From Podospora bellae-mahoneyi (taxonomy: Eukaryota; Ascomycota; Sordariomycetes; Sordariales; Podosporaceae), in assembly GCF_035222275.1 (NCBI RefSeq), contig NW_026946359.1, forward strand, positions 1,798,001 to 1,862,000: a DNA stretch of 64,000 nt, given 5' to 3'. The position numbers were made by a program, and so were the translations under genes. Positions 54,954 through 64,000 of this stretch are shown piece after piece. The stretch's first letter is position 1. Each line of letters opens with the position of its first letter. The notes below the pieces were generated by a model. That model was not told the DNA's origin. It ran no database searches and saw only the letters and a list, made by a program, of their open reading frames with translations.

Positions 54954-57337
54954 TGTGACTTTTTTTCATTCTTGGCGTTGGTGTTCTTTTTGCATGCGCG
55001 GGCCTTCCCTCTTTTTTTGGTGACTCTTGCGTGGACTGGACGGGACAATGGACTGGAATTGCGTGGATGGGCGATGTGTGTGTGAATTGGACATGGAGTG
55101 GAAGATGGGAGAAGATGGACGCCGAACCGTCGATGTCCCTTATTTAACCTCGACTACCCCTCGATTGCCCCTCTTGACGTCGCCGCGCCTTCAACCCCCA
55201 CTCCCGCCGACGATGACTTTTTGAACCACTCCCGACACCGCAAGCCGTGAACATCCTCCCGAGCCTGGAAACTCCATGCCCTTCGCCCTTCTCCGTTGTG
55301 TGATTTGACCGGTCCAATTTTATGGTCTATCCCAACGGAAGCATGCGTGCGTCTCCCCACATAGGTTGTGGCGGGGTATTGTAGAAGGAAAGGGTTCGGC
55401 GCACCGCTCGCTTGCTTTGTCTAGTCTGGTTCAGTCGATTGTCATGATGACCTATGCCCCACGTTCAGGTATGGCTCATACTATGTATGGCCTGCCGATT
55501 GGGAGTTGGAGCATTGTGGACGGCTGCGAAATTCAAGACTACAAGCTGGTAGGGTGGTGTCAGCCAGGGTCCCATACGCGCCACCTAGGAAAAAGCCGGA
55601 GAAGTTAGATTTCCGAGTTCACTGTCTGGATGGTGTTTGGCTCAGTCTAGTGCTGGAACTCTGTCCTGGTCTGCGGCGGTCGATTGGGGATCTGTTTGCT
55701 GGGGAGCGCAGCAGTTAAAGCTTTCGGGCTCCCGCGCAAGCTTCAGCAAGACTGTAAACTGCTTTATACGTATTGATGGCTAACAGAACAACAAGGTTTT
55801 TATCTTTCGGAGTCTTTCCGGTAGTCTCAATTCTCGACTTTCTGTCCTGGCGTGAGGAGTCTTCGCAAACATTTCATAGGTATGCTGACTATTCTCTTGT
55901 GCTTGTTATTTCTCCCTTTTATGCTTGTGGTGGTTTGGGCTTGGTAAAGATATGCTGTGGATCTCGTTTCCTGTCTTTTGGTACGCGCTGTGGATCTGCG
56001 TGATCTTCTTTGGTATGGTTTTCAGGGGTCCGCTGGACAAGTGAAAGGTGTTTAGGAACGCTTGGTTTGGGGATTTGGTGTGGGCAAACTCGGGGGAAAT
56101 TCATCTGCATCATGGTTCTTCGATGTCTACCACCGCCATAAAATCATTTTGGAGGGAAAAGGCAATACCGGCCAGCACGGAGCGCTCCCCCGCGACGGCT
56201 GCTATTCGACAACTGCTACCTTCTCACCCGGCTTCCCGATCGTGTCTATCGCTTCCTCTCGCACTGCCATCTCGTTATGCGGAGGTTGGACTCGGTGTTG
56301 AGGCAGCTTCGGTGTGACGATTTAGTGTTGGGACGGGGTCAGCAGAATATCCTGTTTGCAATCAGCGGCATGCCAATAGGGGCCCCAACCTACTGTTTAG
56401 TGGTTGCATGGACTGGGTGGTTGTCCATGACCAGGAAACAGAGGGATGGTGTCAAGTTGTCCGGTTTTGCGGTGGACGAAGAGTTTTGAATCCGGCGAGG
56501 CTTCGATCAACTTACGAATCAACACCATCTCAGCGCTGAGAGCTTCATTCTACCCTTTCACTGCCAACGATATCAGCATCGGTGAATTTCAAGACGTCTT
56601 ACAGTTCGTTTCGACATGTTGACTCCGGATGCTTGGTTACCAGCCTCATAGCTATACTCTCATATGCCCGAGGATCGCTTCCCCCCGGTCGTTTGATCCT
56701 GGTTCTGGTAACGCTCTCTCACGTTGGCCTCCTGCACCATCTGCTATGGTCGAGAAACAAAAGCCTGTCTTCTGTCGCACTCGCCAAGCTTTGGTATGCT
56801 TACGCTCGATGGTTCATTCGGCTACTCACAACCTGCTTCCGTGAATCACCTATTCCAGGAACTTGGATTTCTCACCTCGACCACATTCTAGTTGCTTTTG
56901 GCTCTGGTTCTCGGTCTAGTTGCTCTCGCTCTAGTTGTGGCTAGTGGTGGTCGCTCATATCACTAGTTACAGCCACTATTCGGTTTTGGTGTCCAGTCTT
57001 GACCCGCATAGTGCTGGCACTATGCGTTGCACGAGCCAATCTCTTACCGCGGCTTTGCGATCTCCAAAGTCTGGGAAAATGCACACGGCATTGGGCCTCT
57101 CTTCTTCTGATGCGGTGCTGAATTTGGGACAACCCTGGCTCTCGGAGGGATTCAAGATCTAATTTCGGCATCTGTCAGCGTCCAAGATCTGGTCTTGTGA
57201 ATAGCTCAAGCCAGACCTCGCCTTGTGGCGAATGGTCAGGGAGCTGTGACAGCGAGGAATGGGCTGAGGTTATGACGGGCTGCGCAAGATGCGTACCTCG
57301 GAGCTTGAGCTGGAAGGGAGCTGGAGCCATATGGTGG

Positions 57338-58246
57338 TTAGCTAGGGCCAGCAACTGTTGCCAGTGAACGTGGTAGTAGGGGCAGTCGATATATGGAATA
57401 CCTGGAACGAGAGCGAGAGGGGTTATTGCTGAGCTGTGCGAGAATAGCTTCCTGAAGCAACAAGACTTGGGGAGCTGGTTCTTCAATGCTTTTCTGTACG
57501 GCTATAACCTTGGTGTGGTTAGCTGAAGTCGAGGAAGGTGTCTTCCAGGGGTAAGATCTTTCGCGGCTCACCGGCAACCATTTCATGGTCCGCACATCAT
57601 CGCCGTCGCTCTCGTCGCCTTCGTCGCTCTCGTCCACTTGCCCTATGTCGTCACAAATCTGACAGTCGTCATCATCGTCACCGTTGTCACTGTCGTTGGC
57701 ATCGAGACAAGCATCACACGCCACTCTTTCAGGTCGCCTCTTCGCCGTCTTCGCGGTGTGGACGTTTCTCGCCGTCTCGGTGGTTTCCGCGGTGCTGGTG
57801 TTTTCACTGTACTTGGTGGTCTCGGTGGTGTTATGGTCATCCACGAGTCCTCGTGGTCTTGCTTCTTGTGGCCTCACCCTGCGTGGTTCTGGTACTAGTG
57901 GTTCTGGCACTTTGCTATGGCTCTCATGCTTCTGGCTCTCGTGGATCTGGCTCTCTTGGTCTTGGTTGTTATGGCCTGGAGTCTTGTCGAGCCTGTTCTG
58001 GTCTTGGTCCTTGTCGAGGGCGTTGCTGTGGCCGTTTGTGGAGCAGCTTTGTGTTGGTGGTACTTGCGGTGCTCTCGTGGTCGTCGTGGTGGTCTTGGAG
58101 TTCATCGTCGGACCGAGTCTCATGGTGCCGGTTCTCTTGGTTGAGGCTATTATGCTGGCACCTCTCATGCGACCCTTGTGGTGGTGATGATGCACCACTC
58201 TGCCGTCGTCGCTACTGCTACAGCCTCTGTGGCTGTTGTTCGGCAT
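57338..58246 (-). CDS. Possible gene: low-complexity hydrophilic protein with acidic CxxC region
   Basis: Minus-strand frame open from upstream of ATG 58246 to 57338, about 302 codons. The content is hydrophilic and biased: His and Thr runs, then repeats around HESQKHES, then KRRPERVACDACLDAND, a poly-Asp run and DCQICDDIG (a CxxC-CxxC pair that could bind metal), then DESDEGDESDGDD and TMKWLP. A GTGAGC directly after TMKWLP, with CTAAC and CAG further on, could be an intron leading to KSIEEPAPQVLLLQEAIL. Upstream, ATG 58543 opens MSKADGLQEIEDEMISLTHG, which also reads like a genuine start, so there may be a 5' exon. The plus strand of the same stretch is a hydrophobic shadow of these repeats. 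I do not recognise a family. It might be a real multi-exon gene or repetitive noncoding DNA. Confidence 0.3.
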   Translation of the reverse strand: MPNNSHRGCSSSDDGRVVHHHHHKGRMRGASIIASTKRTGTMRLGPTMNSKTTTTTTRAPQVPPTQSCSTNGHSNALDKDQDQNRLDKTPGHNNQDQESQIHESQKHESHSKVPEPLVPEPRRVRPQEARPRGLVDDHNTTETTKYSENTSTAETTETARNVHTAKTAKRRPERVACDACLDANDSDNGDDDDDCQICDDIGQVDESDEGDESDGDDVRTMKWLPVSRERSYPWKTPSSTSANHTKVIAVQKSIEEPAPQVLLLQEAILAQLSNNPSRSRSRYSIYRLPLLPRSLATVAGPS

Positions 58247-60129
58247 CGTCGTCACAGTAACAACTGCCTCGAGGCAGCCTGGACGTCAAATTTCCTCGAT
58301 AGGACTTCATCTCCGATCTGGATCAAGGTCAGGGGTACACATCACCGCCACGGTCGTCGTCTTCTAGTTATGCCTCTAGGACTACACCATCGTCGGCTAC
58401 AAGTCATCCTCTTTCCTCCATGGCCTTCTGAGTCCTCCTAGCAAGGAGTCTCTTCGTCGCTCTCGATCTCCCCACTGCTAGACACCATGGGTCAGGCTGA
58501 TCATCTCGTCTTCGATTTCTTGGAGCCCATCTGCCTTACTCATGTCTGTCCATTATATTGCTGGATTTTCGAGTCTGTTCCAGCGTAGCCGATGTCGTCA
58601 CTGCCCTAGAGATATCTGCCCATTCCTCCTTCAGTCTCGCTTCTTACTATCAGCTTTCCTGCGCGAGCTGCCCGGCTACGACCTCCGGTCCCCCTCTGCT
58701 CTGTTCGAGAACCTGTATAGGTCCTTGATGGATACTTGTTGGCTTCGGTTTCGGCTTCTGGTGGGGTTCGGGATGCTTCGCATGGACACAGAAGGGCGCG
58801 ACAAAGCGAGACAAACTCTCTGTTGGCTGGGCACTCAGGAGACTGTCTAGAGAGTTTTTGGGCATACTGTCCAGGGGGTGGATGGATGTGGTGGTGGTTG
58901 ACGTTGAGCGGACACACCTTTGGAGGATCAAGGCTATCATGAAGGCATCAGCGCAGCACCACAGCTTGTATATGGGAGGGGTGTAACATCTTGGGAGGCA
59001 CGGCCTAAGGCATATGCTAACATAAGGCTCAACAGGGTTGTCTGATCATCTTCAGGGTCTTTCGTACCTTCAGCGGCTTTTCTAATCTTCCTTCGACTAC
59101 AGTCCTAGGTAGGTCAACGCTCTCCTGGCTTCGTATTGCCAGTTCCCCGGTCCCTCTACGTCACCTCCCTCGCCTGGACTACCCGCCTAGTAAGCGGTCA
59201 CAGTCTGTAACCTTCGACCACACCGTGTTCTGCCAGTAGCTCCCCCCAGACCTGACCACACCGCCCACTTCTCACCTTCTGCCCTTACTCATCTTATTTA
59301 TTCTTTCGTTCTTTCCTCCCAGCCTGCCTTTTCCTCGTCTGAGATTGGCTACTGGTGTGTGGGCCCACCTGCTTTATGATTTGAATCTTCCGTCCTTAAA
59401 TATCCCCCTTCGCTTCAACCTTTTCTCTCAAACTTCCCTCTCTTACCGACCTATCTCACCAACCTCGCCCGGCCTGCTTTCTTCTGCTCTTTTCTCCCCC
59501 AGCTGGGCCACAAATCATCTAACACTTCGCGTGTTTGCAACAGGAATCGCTTCGACTCACAACCACTCTAGTAAGTCTATTTGTTTTGGTTTTGTACCTC
59601 ACCGTCATCCACCCCGGTGAGCCGCAATAGGTTTGCCTGCCCACACTTCTTTCACGACTTCCTCTCCCATTCTCAGGTGTCCTACTCGTTTTTCTCTGGT
59701 TCATCACCAGGTGTTAGACAGGACCTCGAATCTTTGGCAGTTAGCCGCGGACTGGAGTCATGGTTTGTTTACTCATCTCACCCCCATCATATTACACCAC
59801 AGCAAATATTCCCAAATTTATGACGCTGAGTTGCCATTTTGCGCTCATTCAGCGAGGCCTTATTTCGCGAACCAGTGGTTCTGGCGAGACTTTGGCTCTT
59901 CACCTTGAACGCTCTCATTCTATTCACTTTCACTCCAACTTCGCTCTCGGTTTGAGTTTTTTTCTCACTGGAACGTGGAGTCGACACGTGACAGGAGTTC
60001 CACTTTGTTTTTTCTTGCTCCTAAACCTCTCGCTTTTACCTACCGCCTACCAGCCAGTCTTGCCTTCGCCTTTCTCGTCTCTACCCGTTTGCTAACGATC
60101 TTTGGATGCAGCCTTCGCCTACAATCAAA
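58247..60129. promoter_or_regulatory. Upstream region and leader of the RRM gene
   Basis: No confident coding sequence. From about 59270 the plus strand is C/T-rich (promoter and leader). A GTAAGT at 59571 and GCTAAC...TGCAG ending at 60111 delimit a probable 541-nt intron in the 5' untranslated region, 18 bp ahead of the ATG at 60130; it is listed separately. Confidence 0.5.
59571..60111 (+). promoter_or_regulatory. Probable 5'-UTR intron of the RRM gene
   Basis: The donor CTCTA|GTAAGT, branch site GCTAAC at 60091 and acceptor GATGCAG at 60105-60111 are all near-consensus. C/T-rich leader sequence lies upstream and the coding start lies 18 bp downstream. Introns of this length in the leader are common for highly regulated RNA-binding-protein genes; the role here is inference. 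Confidence 0.5.
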
Positions 60130-61602
60130 ATGGCCGACTACCCTGCCGCTGGTGTTACCGGTGCGCCCGGCAACGGGCCCAACGTCAACGGCTCTGGTGA
60201 CCCTGGGTTCGCGTCTCCCTCCCAGATGCCCGCCCCCAGCGAGGCGGCGAAGACTCTGTGGTAGGTTACCTCTCTTCGATCTCGCGGACGTAACTAACTT
60301 GCTGGCCAGGATGGGTGAGATGGAGCCCTGGATGGATGAAAACTTTATCAAGAATGTTTTTAGCAACACCTCGGCCGAGAATGTCCAGGTGAAGGTCATT
60401 CGTGACCGCAACTCTGGGTAAGTTGCAATGTCCTTTGTGTGTGATTTACTGTGTGCTAACTGTCTTAGCAATGCTGGCTACTGTTTTGTGGAGTTCTCGA
60501 CCCCTGAGGCTGCCCAGAAGGCCCTCGCCTTGAATGGCACTCCCGTTCCCAACAGCCAACGGGTTTTTAAGCTCAACTGGGCTAGTGGTGGTGGCTTGGT
60601 CGATCGTCGGTATGTTGACATCTCTCCATCTCACGTGTAACCATGCTGACACAACTTAGTGATGACCGCGGACCTGAGTACTCTATTTTCGTCGGTGACC
60701 TTGGCCCTGAGGTCAACGAGTTCGTCTTGGTTTCTCTTTTCCAGAGCCGCTTCCCCTCTTGCAAGTCCGCCAAGATCATGACCGACGCCATGACCGGCCA
60801 GTCGCGCGGTTACGGCTTCGTTCGCTTCAGCGATGAGAGCGACCAGCAGCGTGCCTTGGTCGAGATGCAGGGTGTTTACTGTGGCAACCGTCCCATGCGC
60901 ATCTCTACTGCCACCCCCAAGACTCGGTATGTAACATGTTCTCTTTTCCAGTCTTCCAGTCTCTAACTGACTTGTAGCAGCTCTAACCAGTACGGTCATG
61001 CCCAGGGTGGCAACCAGATGATGCCCCCTGTCCCCGGCGCCCAGGCCCCTATGTGGGGTGGTGTCCCTCCCTACGGCTACGCCCAACCCGCTGCCCCTTT
61101 TAATCCTATGCAGCCCATGAATCAGTTCACCGACCCGAACAACACCACCGTCTTTGTCGGTGGTCTCTCCGGCTACGTCACTGAAGACGAGCTTCGCTCG
61201 TTCTTCCAAGGCTTTGGTGAAATCACCTACGTCAAGATCCCTCCTGGAAAGGGCTGCGGTTTCGTCCAATTCGTCCATCGCCACGCCGCGGAGATGGCAA
61301 TTAATCAGATGCAAGGTTACCCGATCGGTAATTCTCGCGTCCGCCTCTCTTGGGGCCGTTCTCAGAACAACTCTGGTGTAGGCACTCCTTATCGCCCTGC
61401 CCCGCCCCCTCCTCACTATCTTGCTGCCGCTGGCATGCCTCCCCACGCCGGTCCTGGTGGCGCTTACGGCGGACCTGCTGGTCCCTACGGTGGCAACCCT
61501 CCCCAGGGTCCTCCTCCCTCTGGTGGTCCCATGCAGGTATGTCTTATGGCTGGCTGAACAATATCCTTCCATTTGAGTCTTTGCTAACACTTTTGACAGT
61601 AA
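60130..61602 (+). CDS. Three-RRM RNA-binding protein, Nam8/Csx1/TIA-1 type
   Basis: Six exons: 60130-60260, 60310-60417, 60469-60609, 60660-60926, 60981-61536 and 61600-61602, 401 residues. Intron sizes are 49-63 nt and all junctions keep frame. The intron-5 acceptor is a tandem TAGCAG, so exon 5 may start at 60978, adding one serine. The last intron (GTATGT...GACAG) joins CAG to TAA, so the stop codon is formed by the final exon; if the intron is retained the product gains five residues. RRM1 contains GYCFVEF, RRM2 has SIFVGDLG and GYGFVRF, and RRM3 has TVFVGGLSG and GCGFVQF, the RNP2 and RNP1 sites of each. The N-terminal and C-terminal tails are Pro/Gly/Ala-rich. This is the architecture of yeast Nam8/Ngr1, fission yeast Csx1 and animal TIA-1, which bind U-rich RNA in 5' splice-site choice or stress-time mRNA stability. 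Confidence 0.95.
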
Positions 61603-63233
61603 CTTTTCTCTGAATCCGCTTACTCAGTCCTTCATCGCGTGGCGTTTTGGGTGGCGTACGGGAGACGAAAAGCACAAAGAAGGTTGATATTCTGCAAGTT
61701 GATCGCAATTCTTCTTCACGCCTCCACTTCGGTTGATCTGTTCGGCATTGCTCGGCGTTCTGGTCTCTACTGTCGTTTGCTTTGCTTTGATCGCGTTTCT
61801 GGGCATGCTTATGACACATGGGGCGCGTGAGCGGAAGGGAAATGAAATGGAAATGGCTTCTTTCGAGTCTGTTTTCTCTTTTCGTTCTGAGTTGTCTCTT
61901 TTCTGTTTTACTTTTACTCTCTTTCTGCGAAGTCTTTCAGCGGCTATCCAGCAGTTTAGCCCAAGGTGGAAGGGGGGAAGGGCGGTATTTCTTCAGAACT
62001 CTCTTTGGAGATTTATCATCTTCATTAGGATTTCATTCTAGGGTGATATTCCCCCACCACAGCCTCTTTGTTTTTTCTTTCAACTCATGGATATGGGAAA
62101 AAGATGGACTGGTATACTCTTTTACTGGTTTTCTTTCTTTGCTCTTTTCTGCGAGGGGAACTGGAGAGAAAAAAGTTGAGGGGGGACTTGGGTCGATTGA
62201 TTGGGGGCATCTTTGTCCTTGACTGGCTGCTTATGGGTTCCGTTTTATTAGCAAGAGAGACTCTGATAACTTTTTGTTTTTTCTGCAATTGACATTCGGT
62301 CATAAGCTGCTTTTGATATTTGCTTGCGTGTTTGGTGAGTGCTTTTGCTTGATGCTTGTGTGCATGTGCCTTTGCGTTGTGTCTTAGGATGTTTGCGTCC
62401 TTTACGGAGGGTTGGATATCTTCTCGAGAGCATAGCGTGACGGTGTTGGGCGTCTAATGGGATGTCTTGGATTGGGGGAGCTGGAGTCTTGGAGTGATGG
62501 TGTTTTGGTTGGTTGCTAGGCCACAGGGGGCATTGGCGCCTGTGTTGGAACGACTTTGAAGACTTTGGATAGGGGTGAAGAGCTTTGAAGAGTTGGCTGT
62601 GACGGGTTGCTCTTCAGCCCTTTGACCCGCCGATGACCTCTCAACAAAGTTTGGACGAAAGACGATGAACAATCATGGACGAAAACCTCGGTGATGAATA
62701 GCTTTCGACGAAACCTCATGACACCTTACGTCTCTTTTTTGGGTTACAATGAAACATGGGCAACACGAAAAAACAGAACGAACACAACAAAACAACAGCA
62801 GAAACAAAGGTGGATTTAAGCCGGGGTCAGAGAGAGTGTGTATCAACAAGCAGCAACAACCCGACGTTATTTCTGGAAGCAACCGTGCCAAGGAGTGGTC
62901 GACAACCTGGAATATAAGCACGTTGACGATGGGAGTCACCGGGTATCTTTGGCAGCAAGTTTGAGCGTGGAGGGTTCAAGATTCGTCTGATCTCGTCGCG
63001 GCTTTTCTTGTCAGGATGCCTCCCCCCCCCCCATCAGACGACGGGCGTTGTTGGGCTCGCATACTGCCAACCAATACCCCGTTTGCTGGTAGCATCCTGG
63101 TGGATCATGGTGCCTGGGAGCCTCTTGGTGATGGCTTCAGCTTCGTTGGTTGATTGGCCTGCTTGGTCTCTTCATGCGGCTATGTTTGTTTTTAGCAAAG
63201 GTACTTTGGATTGCTGGTTGGCTGGATCGGCTT

Positions 63234-63268
63234 GGTGTTGGTGTTGGTGTTGGTGTTGGTGTTGGTGG
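63234..63268 (+). repeat. (GGTGTT)n hexanucleotide repeat, about 6 units
   Basis: Perfect hexanucleotide tandem repeat. It gives Thr-Pro runs on the minus strand in chance frames only. Confidence 0.9.
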
Positions 63269-63405
63269 TTGTCTGCTAGGGCTGTCATTGATACCACGAC
63301 CGGAGTGGCTTGGTGGAATTGTGATCAACTTGTGGAAGGATTTGGAGTAGATGCACAATAGAAAATATAGAAAGCTCTCTTGCGTGTTTTGACAGGATCA
63401 GCATG

Positions 63406-63457
63406 GATTGGATGTTGTTGCTTGGCTCTGAGATTGGATGGTGTTGCTTGGCTCTGA
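63406..63457 (+). repeat. 26-bp tandem duplication
   Basis: Two adjacent 26-bp copies (63406-63431 and 63432-63457) differing at one base; unit begins GATTGGATG and ends GGCTCTGA. Followed by a shorter duplicated GACGGGACT. Local replication-slippage product, no evident function. Confidence 0.85.
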
Positions 63458-64000
63458 GACGGGACTCTGGGACGGGACTGCCGGTCTGGCTGTGTGTCTC
63501 TGTTGGCATTCCTGGGTTTCATGAGTAACTGGGCCCAATGGCTTTGCTTACCGGACCTGATATAACAACCTTCATTCACGTTGGTGGCCGGTAAAGGTAA
63601 CCGGATGGCAGGGGCAAGAGGGTAGTTCGGGTACACACCAGGAACACGTGGTCAGTTGTCATGAAGAAAATATTTGACGGCCATGCTGGGGTCCTAGCTG
63701 ACTCAAAACGTTGAGGCTATGTGATGACTGACCCAGCTAGGTACCTCTTATTGCATCGACATGCAGGGCAAGCTAACACGCCTTGGATAGACCCCAACTG
63801 GAGTCGTCCTGTGTCTGTGAAGGACGAAGTCGCTGGATTGGAGTACATAAGGTATGGAAGAAACACCTTGTTGCTGATATGCCGCACCATATGGTGATCA
63901 AGCGGCTGGATACTCGCATTTGCTTGTGTTCTTTCATGTGCTAGCATGTGGAAAGGTAGCCCGGGGGCTGTATCCGTGTTATAAGCAGCCATGAACGCCA

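Larger units (their letters stand above)
47989..57337. other. Large gene-poor stretch
   Basis: About 9.3 kb in which I recognise no gene. The first several hundred bases include the ECM29 promoter. GC is ordinary and there is no RIP-like AT bias, so it is not an obvious repeat graveyard. Minus-strand fragments at 50937-51549 (hydrophobic, for example ADLLSVIPGLPPVLGSIWIV) and 52546-52791 read a little like membrane-protein exons, but I could not join them. At 53712-53733 there is an A-run of 22. From about 54460 the plus strand becomes strongly C/T-rich and ends at a GTAAGT donor-like site (54948), which looks like a transcript leader. Genes with many introns, or noncoding transcripts, may be missed here. 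Confidence 0.45.
61603..64000. other. 3' flank of the RRM gene and right edge
   Basis: T-rich sequence to about 62300 is probably the 3' untranslated region and 3' flank of the RRM gene. Beyond it no gene is recognised. Small repeats are present: a GGTGTT tract at 63234-63268 and a 26-bp unit in two copies at 63406-63457. Confidence 0.5.

Noticed and set aside
57684-58187. Hydrophobic plus-strand frames resembling membrane segments
   Set aside because: They come from GTG/CTGG-type low-complexity repeats; the hydrophilic minus-strand frame is the better candidate.
60631-61590. 319-codon minus-strand frame over the RRM gene
   Set aside because: Shadow of the strongly codon-biased RRM exons; it also crosses their introns.
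63234-63457. Short tandem repeats as a CRISPR-like array
   Set aside because: Simple hexanucleotide repeat and a two-copy duplication without spacers, in a eukaryotic genome.

Overview
The window is nuclear DNA of a filamentous ascomycete, most likely a Sordariomycete (Sordariales-like). The genes are split by short GT-AG introns with CTAAC-type branch sites. Gene spacing is loose, C/T-rich leaders precede several starts, and the one AT-rich repeat shows the C-to-T / G-to-A divergence left by repeat-induced point mutation (RIP). Nothing looks bacterial, organellar or viral. Exon coordinates below were worked out by hand from splice signals and reading frame, and alternatives are stated where two models fit.

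Left part (1-15.6 kb): a three-exon flavin monooxygenase-like gene fused to a DUF6314-type domain (minus, 1651-3990) with a 45-bp-arm hairpin element in its upstream region. Then come a four-exon MFS anion:cation-symporter-type permease (plus, 7935-9598), a tiny two-exon Cys-rich protein (plus, 12884-13164), and a broken secreted subtilisin gene (minus, 14092-15135) that has lost its catalytic Asp and His region and is frameshifted at the Ser motif.

Centre (15.6-35.7 kb): a dynamin/Mx-like GTPase (minus), a non-canonical purine NTP phosphatase (plus), a CSC1/RSN1-type (DUF221) stress-gated cation channel whose C-terminus lies in a separate third exon (plus), mitochondrial NAD-isocitrate dehydrogenase subunit 1 (minus), and an intron-containing tRNA-Lys(CUU) (minus). 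These are followed by an unassigned 343-residue protein (minus), an internally duplicated unassigned protein (plus), a small secreted Cys-containing protein (plus) and a Ste20/germinal-centre kinase (minus).

Right part (35.7-64 kb): a RIP-degraded element with long inverted ends (35716-37569), a UBA-UAS-UBX Cdc48-adaptor gene followed by an unusual 106-codon in-frame extension past its stop codon (minus), and the proteasome-associated HEAT protein ECM29 (minus). About 9-12 kb follow in which I recognise no gene with confidence. Near the end is a three-RRM RNA-binding protein of the Nam8/Csx1/TIA-1 type (plus), probably with a 541-nt intron in its 5' leader and a stop codon formed at the last splice junction.

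Most genes are housekeeping (TCA cycle, proteasome quality control, Cdc48/ubiquitin, membrane dynamics, nucleotide-pool cleansing, mRNA binding, kinase signalling) and do not form an obvious cluster. UBX-Cdc48 adaptor and ECM29 sit next to each other on the same strand and both serve ubiquitin-proteasome function, but that may be chance. I did not find a convincing new multi-gene system. The most unusual items are the in-frame extension behind the UBX stop codon, the duplicated-domain protein, the FMO-DUF6314 fusion, the hairpin element, the 64-residue Cys-rich protein and the decayed subtilisin.
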